19,757 nucleotides of DNA, from positions 1 through 19,757 of the forward strand of contig JAODNB010000009.1 of NCBI GenBank assembly GCA_025464795.1, read 5' to 3'. The DNA is from Frankiales bacterium (GTDB lineage: Bacteria; Actinomycetota; Actinomycetes; Mycobacteriales; SCTD01). This document shows positions 8,085 through 15,134 of the stretch, one piece after another; position 1 is the stretch's first letter, and each line of letters starts with the position of its first letter. The notes below the pieces were generated by a model, which saw nothing but the letters and a program-made list of their open reading frames with translations, was not told where the DNA came from and did no database searches. Made by a program: the position numbers and the translations under genes.

Positions 8085-9170
8085 ATGACGGATGCGAAGC
8101 CCGCCCGCCAGCGCTCGTTGCGGGACCACAACCTGGCTCTCGCGCTCGGGCTGGTGTCGACAGCGAGCAGTCCCCTCTCGCGGGCAAGGATCGCCGCGCT
8201 GAGCGGCCTGACCAGGGCAACGGCGTCCGCCTTGGTGGAAGAGCTGCTCGAGGCCGGACTCGTCTGCGAAGTAGCGCTCCCCCGCACTGCCCGCAGCGGG
8301 CGTCCGGCGACCGGCATCGCGCTGTCCGCGGGGGGTTTGGGAGGGCTCGGGCTCGAGATCAACGTCGACTACCTGGCGGCCACCGTCGTCGACCTCACTG
8401 GGGCCGTCGTCGAGCAGGTGGTGGCCGAGGGCGACCAGCGCGGACGGGACCCCGTCGAGGTCCTCGCCGCACTGCGCAGCCTTGCGCTCGCGACGCAGAA
8501 GGCAGCGCGACCGGTGCGCGTCGTGGGCGCTGCCCTTGCGCTCCCTGGGCTGCTGCGCGATCGGCGGCTGCTCCTCGCCCCCAACCTCGGGTGGCGGGAC
8601 GTCGACATCCGCCTGGGCCGGGGGCTCGAGCCCGCGCTCGACAACGAGGCCAACTACGCCGCGCTCGCGGAGGTCACCACGGTGCGGCAGTCGTTCGTCC
8701 ACGTGTCGGGCGAGATCGGGATCGGGATGGGAATCGTTGTGGCCGGCAACGTGTACCGCGGGACGCGGGGCTGGAGCGGCGAGATCGGTCACCTCACCGT
8801 CGAGCACGACGGGCCCCGCTGCTCCTGCGGGGCTCGGGGATGCCTGGAGGTCTTCGCAGGCCAGGAGGCCATCGCCCGGCACGGTGCGGAGCGCGCGGGA
8901 ACCGCGTTGGGCACGGCCCTGGCTGGTGTGCTCAACGTGCTCGACCTGAACACCGTCGTCCTCGGCGGATGCTATGCAGGGATGGCATCCGCGCTGATCC
9001 CCGCGATCCAGCACGAGCTTCGCGACCGGGTGCTGTGGGCAGGCCTGGAGGCCCCGGTCGTCGAGGTCGCCGTCCACGGGAGGTCTGCCGCTGTGCTCGG
9101 AGCAGCACGTTCCGTAGTCACGCGCGTGCTCAGCAGTCCTCGTGATCTGATCGTTACCGGTTTCCGCTGA
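8085..9170 (+). CDS. ROK family transcriptional regulator (first of two), XylR-like
   Basis: Predicted sugar-responsive repressor. The 361-aa protein has an N-terminal winged helix-turn-helix (about 18-62, SRARIAALSGLTRATASALVEELLEAGLV) and the GRPA linker typical of ROK repressors, then the ROK sugar-binding fold. Ligand and zinc features are present: DNEAN (186-190), GEIGH with E233 and H236, and CSCGARGCLE (C246, C248, C253). It is shorter than usual: between the zinc motif and ALAGVLNVLD only about 20 residues remain, whereas the second ROK here has about 45. This removes most of a helical segment. The ATG lies 39 bp from divergent xylA; its ribosome site is weak (AAGG only 2 nt away). 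The ATG at 8094 is an alternative start. Target genes are inferred from position. Confidence 0.9.
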   Translation: MTDAKPARQRSLRDHNLALALGLVSTASSPLSRARIAALSGLTRATASALVEELLEAGLVCEVALPRTARSGRPATGIALSAGGLGGLGLEINVDYLAATVVDLTGAVVEQVVAEGDQRGRDPVEVLAALRSLALATQKAARPVRVVGAALALPGLLRDRRLLLAPNLGWRDVDIRLGRGLEPALDNEANYAALAEVTTVRQSFVHVSGEIGIGMGIVVAGNVYRGTRGWSGEIGHLTVEHDGPRCSCGARGCLEVFAGQEAIARHGAERAGTALGTALAGVLNVLDLNTVVLGGCYAGMASALIPAIQHELRDRVLWAGLEAPVVEVAVHGRSAAVLGAARSVVTRVLSSPRDLIVTGFR

Positions 9171-9189
9171 AGCAACTCGCTCGAAACCC

Positions 9190-9218
9190 TTGTGATGCAC
9201 CTCACTCGTCCTTATGTT
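9190..9218 (+). promoter_or_regulatory. Putative xylF promoter
   Basis: TTGTGA (9190-9195) and TATGTT (9213-9218), 17-nt spacing, form a plausible sigma-70-type promoter for xylFGH. A CRP/GlxR-like box overlaps the -35 and a palindrome overlaps the -10. A second possible -10 (ACAAAT, 9229-9234) would fit activation from the CRP-like box, so the exact start is uncertain. Confidence 0.4.
9191..9206. promoter_or_regulatory. CRP/GlxR-like binding site upstream of xylF
   Basis: TGTGA-TGCACC-TCACT matches the CRP/GlxR consensus TGTGA-N6-TCACA at nine of ten conserved positions with exactly the right spacing. It lies in the 146-bp gap between the first ROK gene and xylF. Depending on the true transcription start it would repress (covering the -35) or activate (near -41). 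Confidence 0.5.
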
Positions 9219-9231
9219 GTGTCGCACAACA
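9215..9231. promoter_or_regulatory. Candidate ROK/XylR operator upstream of xylF
   Basis: TGTTGTG-TCG-CACAACA is a perfect palindrome with 7-bp arms and a 3-nt centre, overlapping the proposed -10 element and placed 85 bp before the xylF ATG. It is the strongest palindrome in the gap. Binding here would block transcription of xylFGH and perhaps the genes beyond. The identity of the regulator is inferred from the two neighbouring ROK genes. Confidence 0.55.
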
Positions 9232-9316
9232 AATGAACCGGAGACCGGACCCCCCTTCGGTTCCGCTGCGGACCGCTCATCTCGGAACGCGGCTTCCCGC
9301 CACGAAAGGACGTTTC

Positions 9317-10417
9317 ATGCGCACGACCCTCGGAGTGATCGCCGGCACGTCGGTGATCGCCCTCCTCCTGACCGGTTGCGGCGGCTCGAGCAACAAGCCC
9401 AGCAGCGGGTCGAGCTCCTCGAAGGCCGGCAAGGTCGGCGTGATCCTTCCCGACGCCACCACCTCTCCACGCTGGGAGGCCAACGACCGGCCGCTGCTGA
9501 AGGCCGCGTTCGACGCAGCCGGCGTGACCGCAGACATCCAGAACGCGAACAAGGACGTCGCCAAGTTCGGCACCATCTGCGACGCGCTCATCAACGAGGG
9601 CGTCAACGTCCTGCTCATCACGAACCTCGACTCCGACTCCGGCTCGGCGTGCCTGAAAAAGGCCCAGGCGGCCGGCATCAAGACGATCGACTACGACCGG
9701 CTCACCCTCGGGGGCGGCGCCTCCTACTACGTCTCGTTCGACAACGCAGCCGTCGGTGGGCTGATGGCGACGGGCATCGAGAAGTGCCTCACCGACGCCG
9801 GCAAGACGAAGGCCAACCTGGTGCTCATCGACGGTGACCCGACCGACAACAACGCCCTGCTGTTCAAGAACGGCTACATCGCCGGCCTGAAGGCCAAGGT
9901 CGACGCCGGTGACTACAAGATCGTCGGCGAGCAGACCGGCAAGTGGGACAAGACCGTCGCCGGGACCGCGTTCCAGCAGATCTTCACCCAGAACAACGGC
10001 AAGGTCGACGGCGTCGTGTCCGCGAACGACACCATGGCCGAAGGCATCATCGCCCGCCTCAAGGCGAGCAGCCTCGCGGGCAAGGTGCCTGTCACGGGTC
10101 AGGACGCCAGCGTCCCCGGCCTGCAGAACATCCTCGCCGGCACGCAGTGCATGACGGTCTACAAGGCCATCAAGAAGGAGGCTGACGCCGCGTCGGCGCT
10201 CGCCATCGCCCTCATCAAGGGCACGGACGCCTCCAGCCAGGCCACGGGCAAGACGAACGACAGCGTTCTGAACAAGGACGTCCCGTCGGTGCTGCTGACC
10301 CCGGTCGCCATCTACAAGGACACCGTCAAGTCGGTCATCGACGACGGCTTCCAGAAGGCCTCCGACGTCTGCGTGGACGAGTTCAAGGCCGCCTGCACGG
10401 CAGCCGGGATCTCCTAG
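9317..10417 (+). CDS. xylF: Xylose ABC transporter substrate-binding lipoprotein
   Basis: Captures xylose outside the membrane and delivers it to the XylGH transporter. The ATG at 9317 has an excellent ribosome site (GAAAGGA, 6 nt before) and opens a lipoprotein signal: MRTTLGVIAG then the lipobox LLTGC, with C21 as the lipidated cysteine, and a Ser/Gly-rich tether. The 366-aa product has XylF-type landmarks: TIDYDRLTLGG, YYVSFDNAAVGG, TAFQQIF, VSANDTMAEG, and GQDASVPGLQNI followed by GTQCMTVYK near the C-terminal half. The last two closely resemble E. coli XylF. A longer reading from ATG 9233 would hide the signal peptide and has no ribosome site. Specificity for xylose is inferred from these motifs and from xylA and xylB next door; related pentoses are possible. 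Confidence 0.92.
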   Translation: MRTTLGVIAGTSVIALLLTGCGGSSNKPSSGSSSSKAGKVGVILPDATTSPRWEANDRPLLKAAFDAAGVTADIQNANKDVAKFGTICDALINEGVNVLLITNLDSDSGSACLKKAQAAGIKTIDYDRLTLGGGASYYVSFDNAAVGGLMATGIEKCLTDAGKTKANLVLIDGDPTDNNALLFKNGYIAGLKAKVDAGDYKIVGEQTGKWDKTVAGTAFQQIFTQNNGKVDGVVSANDTMAEGIIARLKASSLAGKVPVTGQDASVPGLQNILAGTQCMTVYKAIKKEADAASALAIALIKGTDASSQATGKTNDSVLNKDVPSVLLTPVAIYKDTVKSVIDDGFQKASDVCVDEFKAACTAAGIS

Positions 10418-10435
10418 CCCCACGCCCGCAAGTCC

Positions 10436-10470
10436 CGCTGGCGGTCCGACCCACGGTCGGGCCGCCAGCG
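10436..10470 (+). terminator. Long intercistronic hairpin between xylF and xylG
   Basis: A 16-bp stem (CGCTGGCGGTCCGACC, 10436-10451, pairing with 10455-10470, one T-G wobble) closes a 3-nt loop (CAC). It begins 18 nt after the xylF stop and ends 29 nt before the xylG ATG. No T-run follows, so it is more likely a 3' mRNA stabiliser or a partial terminator than a full stop. Such elements commonly keep binding protein mRNA in excess over transporter mRNA. Confidence 0.75.
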
Positions 10471-10499
10471 CCCACACCACCTGATCGAAGGAGCAGCGG

Positions 10500-11279
10500 A
10501 TGACGAGTCCGAGCACTGTCAGCGACAGCGCGCCCGGTGGGGGGACTCCCCCGCTGCTCTCCCTCCGGGGCGTGAACAAGAGCTTCGGCGCCGTGCACGT
10601 GCTGCAGGAGGTCGACCTCGACGTCTACCCCGGCCAGGTCACAGCTCTCGTCGGGGACAACGGCGCCGGCAAGAGCACCCTCATCAAGGGCATCGCCGGG
10701 ATCTACGGCTTCGACGACGGGGAGTACACCTTCGACGGCCGCGCGGTCACCGTGCACAACCCGAAGCAGGCGAACGCCCTCGGCATCGAGGTCGTCTACC
10801 AGGACCTCGCCCTCTGCGACAACCTCGACATCGTGCACAACCTCTTCCTGGGCAGGGAGGTGACCAAGAACGGGCGCCTCGACGAGGCCACCATGGAGCG
10901 CCGCGCCAACGAGACCCTCGCGAGCCTGTCGGTGCGCACGGTGAAGTCGATCCGCCAGCAGGTCGCGAGCCTGTCGGGCGGTCAGCGCCAGACCGTGGCC
11001 ATCGCCCGGTCCGTGATCTGGAACTCCAAGATCGTCATCCTCGACGAGCCGACCGCCGCTCTCGGCGTCGCCCAGACCGAGCAGGTGCTCAAGCTGGTGC
11101 GTCGCTTGGCAGACAACGGACTCGGTGTCGTGCTCATCAGCCACAACCTCAACGACGTCTTCGAGGTGTCGGACAACATCTCGGTCCTGTACCTCGGGAA
11201 GATGGCGGCGCAGGTGCGCACCAGCGCCGTCACGCGCAACGAGGTCGTCCAGCTCATCACGTCGGGAGCCCGGTCATGA
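10500..11279 (+). CDS. xylG: Xylose ABC transporter ATP-binding protein (single ABC domain)
   Basis: Energises the sugar permease by ATP hydrolysis at the inner membrane face. The 259-aa protein carries one complete ABC domain: Walker A GDNGAGKST (52-60), Q-loop Q101 in VVYQD, signature LSGGQRQ (158-164), Walker B IVILDEPT (178-185) and H-loop H215 in LISHN. E. coli XylG and RbsA have two fused ABC domains (about 500 aa); this one resembles the single-domain FrcA-type ATPases and should work as a homodimer. AAGGAG (10488-10493) lies 6 nt before the ATG. The stop overlaps the xylH start as ATGA. Substrate is assigned by operon context. Confidence 0.93.
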   Translation: MTSPSTVSDSAPGGGTPPLLSLRGVNKSFGAVHVLQEVDLDVYPGQVTALVGDNGAGKSTLIKGIAGIYGFDDGEYTFDGRAVTVHNPKQANALGIEVVYQDLALCDNLDIVHNLFLGREVTKNGRLDEATMERRANETLASLSVRTVKSIRQQVASLSGGQRQTVAIARSVIWNSKIVILDEPTAALGVAQTEQVLKLVRRLADNGLGVVLISHNLNDVFEVSDNISVLYLGKMAAQVRTSAVTRNEVVQLITSGARS

Positions 11280-12532
11280 CTGCTGTCCAGGAGACTCCCG
11301 CAGTGACTCCACCCGAGCCGGGCTCGGTCAAGGACGCGGTCGTCGACTACGTCGAGCGCGTGCGCGGCGGTGACGTGGGAGCGCTGCCGGCCGTGCTCGG
11401 GCTCGTCGTGCTCACCGCTGTGTTCGCCGGCCTCCGGGGCACCAAGTTCACCAACGCCTTCAACGTCGCCAACCTCGTCCACCAGGCTGCGCCGGTCATG
11501 GTGATCGCGATGGGACTGGTCTTCGTACTGCTGCTGGGCGAGATCGACCTGTCCGCCGGCTACACCGCAGGCACCGGGGCCGCCGTGATGGGCATCGTGC
11601 TCACCCGTCACCACCAGCCCTGGTACGTCGCTGTCCTTGCCGGACTCGCGGTCGGAGCCGTGATCGGTGCCCTCATCGGTGTCATGGTCTCTCGGCTCGG
11701 GATCCCCTCGTTCGTCGTGACCCTGGCCGCCTTCCTCGGCCTGCAGGGGGTGCTGCTCAAGCTCGTCGGTGACGGCGGCTCCATCCGGGTCGCCGACCAG
11801 CGCCTCGTCGACCTCAACAACGCGAATCTCCCGATCTGGGCCGGCTGGGTCCTCGCGGCCGTGGTCGTCGGCGGCTACGCGTTCGTCTCCCTCACCAAGG
11901 CCACCACCCGTCGCAAGGACGGGCTGACCGCGGACGCCGTCAGCGTCGTCCTCGCCAAGATCGCCGTCATCGCCCTCCTGCTCGGGCTGACCACCCTCTA
12001 CCTGAGCAGGGAGCGCAGCCGCAACGCGCTGGTCACCTCCATCAAGGGCGTCCCGCAGGTGATCGTGCTGCTGCTGCTCCTGCTGGTCGGCCTGAACTTC
12101 CTGCTCGGCCGCACCGCGTTCGGCCGGCACGTGTACGCCGTCGGGGGCAACCAGGAGGCCGCCCGCCGGGCCGGCATCAACGTCCCGCGGGTGAAGCTGC
12201 TCTGCTTCGTCATCAGCTCGACGCTGGCGGCTGTCGGCGGGTTCCTGCTCGCGAGCTACAACAACTCGGTGTCGCCGACCACCGGCGGTTCCGACACCCT
12301 CCTGTACGCCGTGGGCGCTGCCGTCATCGGCGGTACGAGCCTGTTCGGCGGCAAGGGCAAGATCATGGACCCGGTGCTCGGCAGCCTGGTCATCGCCATG
12401 ATCATCAACGGCATGGGGCTGCTCCAGCAGCCGGCCTCTGTCGTCTACATGGTGACCGGTGGGGTGCTCCTGCTGGCAGCCAGCGTCGACGCGACGTCGC
12501 GGCGCAAGGCCGCCTCCACAGGCCGGGTCTAG
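11276..12532 (+). CDS. xylH: Xylose ABC transporter permease
   Basis: Membrane channel of the sugar importer (BPD_transp_2 family). The 418-aa protein has a cytoplasmic N-terminus of about 40 residues and then many hydrophobic segments, about ten by eye. Family signatures include VMVIAMGLVFVLLLGEIDLS (ending in the conserved GEIDLSAG), GRHVYAVGGNQEAARRAGI (cytoplasmic loop that contacts the ATPase), and ALYAVGAAVIGGTSLFGGKG-like GGTSLFGG near the C-terminus. At about 400 aa it is nearer E. coli XylH (393) than RbsC (321) and contains the extra central segment with a charged loop (TKATTRRKDG). This supports xylose specificity. Its ATG overlaps the xylG stop. The next gene begins 20 bp downstream. 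Confidence 0.93.
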   Translation: MTAVQETPAVTPPEPGSVKDAVVDYVERVRGGDVGALPAVLGLVVLTAVFAGLRGTKFTNAFNVANLVHQAAPVMVIAMGLVFVLLLGEIDLSAGYTAGTGAAVMGIVLTRHHQPWYVAVLAGLAVGAVIGALIGVMVSRLGIPSFVVTLAAFLGLQGVLLKLVGDGGSIRVADQRLVDLNNANLPIWAGWVLAAVVVGGYAFVSLTKATTRRKDGLTADAVSVVLAKIAVIALLLGLTTLYLSRERSRNALVTSIKGVPQVIVLLLLLLVGLNFLLGRTAFGRHVYAVGGNQEAARRAGINVPRVKLLCFVISSTLAAVGGFLLASYNNSVSPTTGGSDTLLYAVGAAVIGGTSLFGGKGKIMDPVLGSLVIAMIINGMGLLQQPASVVYMVTGGVLLLAASVDATSRRKAASTGRV

Positions 12533-12552
12533 CCGGCGGACGAACCAGAGCC

Positions 12553-13764
12553 ATGGACCGACCCAGCCCGGCCACCCAGGACGAGGTCCGCCGACACAAC
12601 CTGAGCAGCCTGCTGCGGCTCGTCCACGTGCGTGGTCCCGCGTCCCGCGCGGACCTCACGGCGCTCACGGGCCTCAACCGCAGCACCGTGAAGGCGCTCA
12701 CCGAGGACCTCGTGAGCGCCGGGCTGCTCCGCGAGTCGGCGCCGGTGGGAACCGGCGGCGCCGGACGGCCGTCGATCACGGTCGAGCCCGAGTCGGAGCT
12801 CGTCTACGTCCTCGCTCTCGACATCGGCGTGGAGCACCTCACGGTCGTCCGGGTCGGCCTCGGTGGTGTGGTGCTGGACCGCCGCGAGCTCGCGCAGGCC
12901 CCCAAGGACTACGAGCTGCGGCGCACCCTCAAGCGGCTCGAGAAGCTGGTGGGCTCGCTGCTCGCCGACACCCCCCGCAAGGCTCGGTGCGTCGGGATCG
13001 GCGTCGGCGTCCCGGGCGGCGTGAGCAACGACGACGGCACCGTGCGCTTCGCGCCGAACCTCGGCTGGACCGACGTGCCCTTCCGCGAGCACCTGACGTC
13101 GCTGCTCGGGACCGCACTGCCCATCGACATCGGCAACGACGGGGACCTCGGTGCCCGAGCCGAGCACCTGCGCGGCGCCGCGCGCGGTCTGACCGACGTC
13201 ATCTACCTGGCCGGCGAGGTGGGCGTCGGCGGCGGCATCATCCTGGGTGGCCGACCGGTCGCCGGCCACGGCGGCTACGGCGGCGAGGTCGGCCACATGA
13301 GCATCGACCCGAAGGGCCTGACGTGCCGGTGCGGGCGACGAGGCTGCTGGGAGACCGAGATCGGCGACCAGGCCGTACTCGCCCTGACGGGTGCGCCTCC
13401 CGGCGCCACCCTCGAGCACGTGCTCGCCGCCTACGCCGCCGGGGAGAGGTGGGCCCAGCCGGGGATGCGGAGGGTCGCCCGATCGCTGAGCCTGGGGGTG
13501 GTGAACCTCGTCAACATCTTCAACCCCCAGCTGATCCTGTTCGGCGGCGCTGTGCGCAACCTCTACGTGGCGCTCCAGCCCCTCATCCACGAGGCTCTCA
13601 AGGAAGCCCTCCAGGCGCCTGGCGAGCAGGTGCGCCTCGGGGTGGCCGGCCTGGGTGACGACTCCGTGGCGATCGGGGCAGCAGAGCTCGCGTTCTCCCG
13701 ACTGCTCGACGATCCGCTGGGCACGCTCGGTCGGCTCCCCTCGACCCTCCGCCTGCCGGCATGA
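12553..13764 (+). CDS. ROK family transcriptional regulator (second of two), XylR-like
   Basis: A second predicted sugar-responsive repressor, 403 aa, the usual ROK length. The N-terminal helix-turn-helix (about 16-62, SRADLTALTGLNRSTVKALTEDLVSAGLL) is followed by the GRPS linker. The ROK fold shows ALDIGVEH (88-95), FAPNLGW, DIGNDGD (192-198), GEVGH with H248, and the zinc motif CRCGRRGCWE (C258, C260, C265). It differs clearly from the first ROK outside these motifs, so the pair is not a recent duplication. It follows xylH by 20 bp with only a weak ribosome site, and its stop overlaps the xylB start as ATGA. It is therefore embedded in the transport-catabolism operon and produced with its likely targets. 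Which operator it binds is unknown. Confidence 0.93.
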   Translation: MDRPSPATQDEVRRHNLSSLLRLVHVRGPASRADLTALTGLNRSTVKALTEDLVSAGLLRESAPVGTGGAGRPSITVEPESELVYVLALDIGVEHLTVVRVGLGGVVLDRRELAQAPKDYELRRTLKRLEKLVGSLLADTPRKARCVGIGVGVPGGVSNDDGTVRFAPNLGWTDVPFREHLTSLLGTALPIDIGNDGDLGARAEHLRGAARGLTDVIYLAGEVGVGGGIILGGRPVAGHGGYGGEVGHMSIDPKGLTCRCGRRGCWETEIGDQAVLALTGAPPGATLEHVLAAYAAGERWAQPGMRRVARSLSLGVVNLVNIFNPQLILFGGAVRNLYVALQPLIHEALKEALQAPGEQVRLGVAGLGDDSVAIGAAELAFSRLLDDPLGTLGRLPSTLRLPA

Positions 13765-15134
13765 CCCTCGTCGCGGGCATCGACTCCTCCACGCAGTCGA
13801 CCAAGGTGCTGGTGTGCGACGCGGACACGGGCCAGGTGGTCCGGTCGGCGCACGCACCGCACCCCGACGCCACCGAGGTGGACCCCGCCCACTGGTGGGA
13901 CGCCTTCCAGACGGCCACCGCCGGCGGGCTGCTCGAGGACGTCGCCGCGCTCTCCGTCGGGGGGCAGCAGCACGGCCTCGTGCTGCTGGACGACGCGCAC
14001 GAGGTCGTGCGGCCGGCCCTGCTGTGGAACGACACCCGATCGGCCGTCGCAGCGACGGAGCTCATCGATGAGCTGGGCGGAGCGCAGGCCTGGGCTGATG
14101 CCATCGGGTCGGTCCCCGTGGCCAGCTTCACCGTGACCAAGCTGCGCTGGGTCGCGGAGCACGAGCCGTCGAACGCGGAGCGCGCCTCCGCGGTCCTGCT
14201 CCCCCACGACTGGTTGACGATGAAGCTCCTCGGCGCCGGGGTGCTCGTCACCGACCGGGGGGACGCCTCCGGCACCGGCTACTGGTCGCCCGCCACCGGG
14301 GAGTACCGCGACGACCTGCTGGTCCGCGCCTTCGGCCGACAGCTGCGCACCCCGACCGTCCTCACACCGTCTGCCGTGGCCGGCTCGCACGGCACCGCCT
14401 TGGTCGGACCCGGTACGGGGGACAACATGGGAGCCGCCCTCGGCCTGGGAGCAGGCCCAGGAGACGTGATCGTGTCCATCGGGACGAGCGGCACCGCCTT
14501 CGCCGTCCACGACCGGGCGGTGAGCGACCCGAGCGGCACCGTCGCCGGCTTCTGCGACGCCACCGGCCACTTCCTGCCTCTGGTCGCCACCCTGAACGCA
14601 GCGAGGGTCCTGTCGGCTACCGCGCAGCTGCTGGGTGTCGGGCGCGACGAGCTCGACGACCTGGCGCTGCAGGCCGCGCCCGGTGCCGCAGGACTGGTGC
14701 TCCTGCCCTACCTCGACGGCGAGCGGACCCCCAACCTCCCGAATGCGACCGGCACCCTGCTCGGCCTCACGCGGACGTCGATGACACCCGCCAACGTCGC
14801 CCGCGCTGCCGTCGAAGGGCTGCTCTGCGGCCTGGCGGACGCCGTCGACGCCGTCCGCGCGCAGGGCGTCGTCCCCACCCGGGTGCTGCTCATCGGAGGG
14901 GGGTCGCGGTCGGCCGCGGTGCAGGCCCTGGCGCCGTCCATCCTCGGCCTGCCCGTCGTCGTGCCCGAACCTGCCGAGTACGTCGCCCTCGGAGCAGCGC
15001 GGCAGGCCGCGTGGGCTCTCCGGCAGAGCCCTCCGTCCTGGCAGCTGGCAGCGCCCGCCGCCCGCGAGCCGGACGAGGACGCGACCGAGCTCCGCGCCTC
15101 GTACGCCTGCGCCCGGGACGCGGCGCTGACGTGA
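13761..15134 (+). CDS. xylB: Xylulokinase (FGGY family)
   Basis: Phosphorylates D-xylulose to xylulose 5-phosphate with ATP, completing the isomerase route into the pentose phosphate pathway. The 457-aa length is slightly short of E. coli XylB (484). The N-terminal FGGY motif is GIDSSTQSTKV with D8. Next come GGQQHGLVLLD (68-78; usual GQMHG has Q for M here), LLWNDTRS, and LLPHDWLTMKLLG (146-158). GTGDNMGAALG (219-229) supplies the catalytic base D221. The ATP-site motifs SIGTSGTAF and LLIGGGSRSAAVQAL lie in the C-terminal domain. ATGA overlap with the upstream ROK gene and GTGA overlap with the downstream oxidoreductase indicate tight coupling. Substrate follows from motifs plus xylA and the transporter. 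Confidence 0.95.
   Translation: MTLVAGIDSSTQSTKVLVCDADTGQVVRSAHAPHPDATEVDPAHWWDAFQTATAGGLLEDVAALSVGGQQHGLVLLDDAHEVVRPALLWNDTRSAVAATELIDELGGAQAWADAIGSVPVASFTVTKLRWVAEHEPSNAERASAVLLPHDWLTMKLLGAGVLVTDRGDASGTGYWSPATGEYRDDLLVRAFGRQLRTPTVLTPSAVAGSHGTALVGPGTGDNMGAALGLGAGPGDVIVSIGTSGTAFAVHDRAVSDPSGTVAGFCDATGHFLPLVATLNAARVLSATAQLLGVGRDELDDLALQAAPGAAGLVLLPYLDGERTPNLPNATGTLLGLTRTSMTPANVARAAVEGLLCGLADAVDAVRAQGVVPTRVLLIGGGSRSAAVQALAPSILGLPVVVPEPAEYVALGAARQAAWALRQSPPSWQLAAPAAREPDEDATELRASYACARDAALT

Noticed and set aside
9159..9188. GGTTTC-N18-GAAACC inverted repeat as terminator of the first ROK gene
   Set aside because: The stem is only 6 bp with an 18-nt loop, it overlaps the coding end, and no T-run follows.
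9233..9316. Upstream ATG giving xylF a 28-residue extension
   Set aside because: No ribosome site, it abuts the candidate operator, and it would bury the lipoprotein signal that starts at 9317 with a GAAAGGA site.
9212..10579. Long minus-strand open frame opposite xylF
   Set aside because: It spans the promoter, operator and hairpin of the xyl operon and has no family motif, whereas xylF has a ribosome site, lipobox and family motifs.
15011..15130. Longer start for the Gfo/Idh/MocA gene
   Set aside because: It would add 40 residues overlapping xylB out of frame; the Rossmann strand begins immediately after the GTG at 15131.
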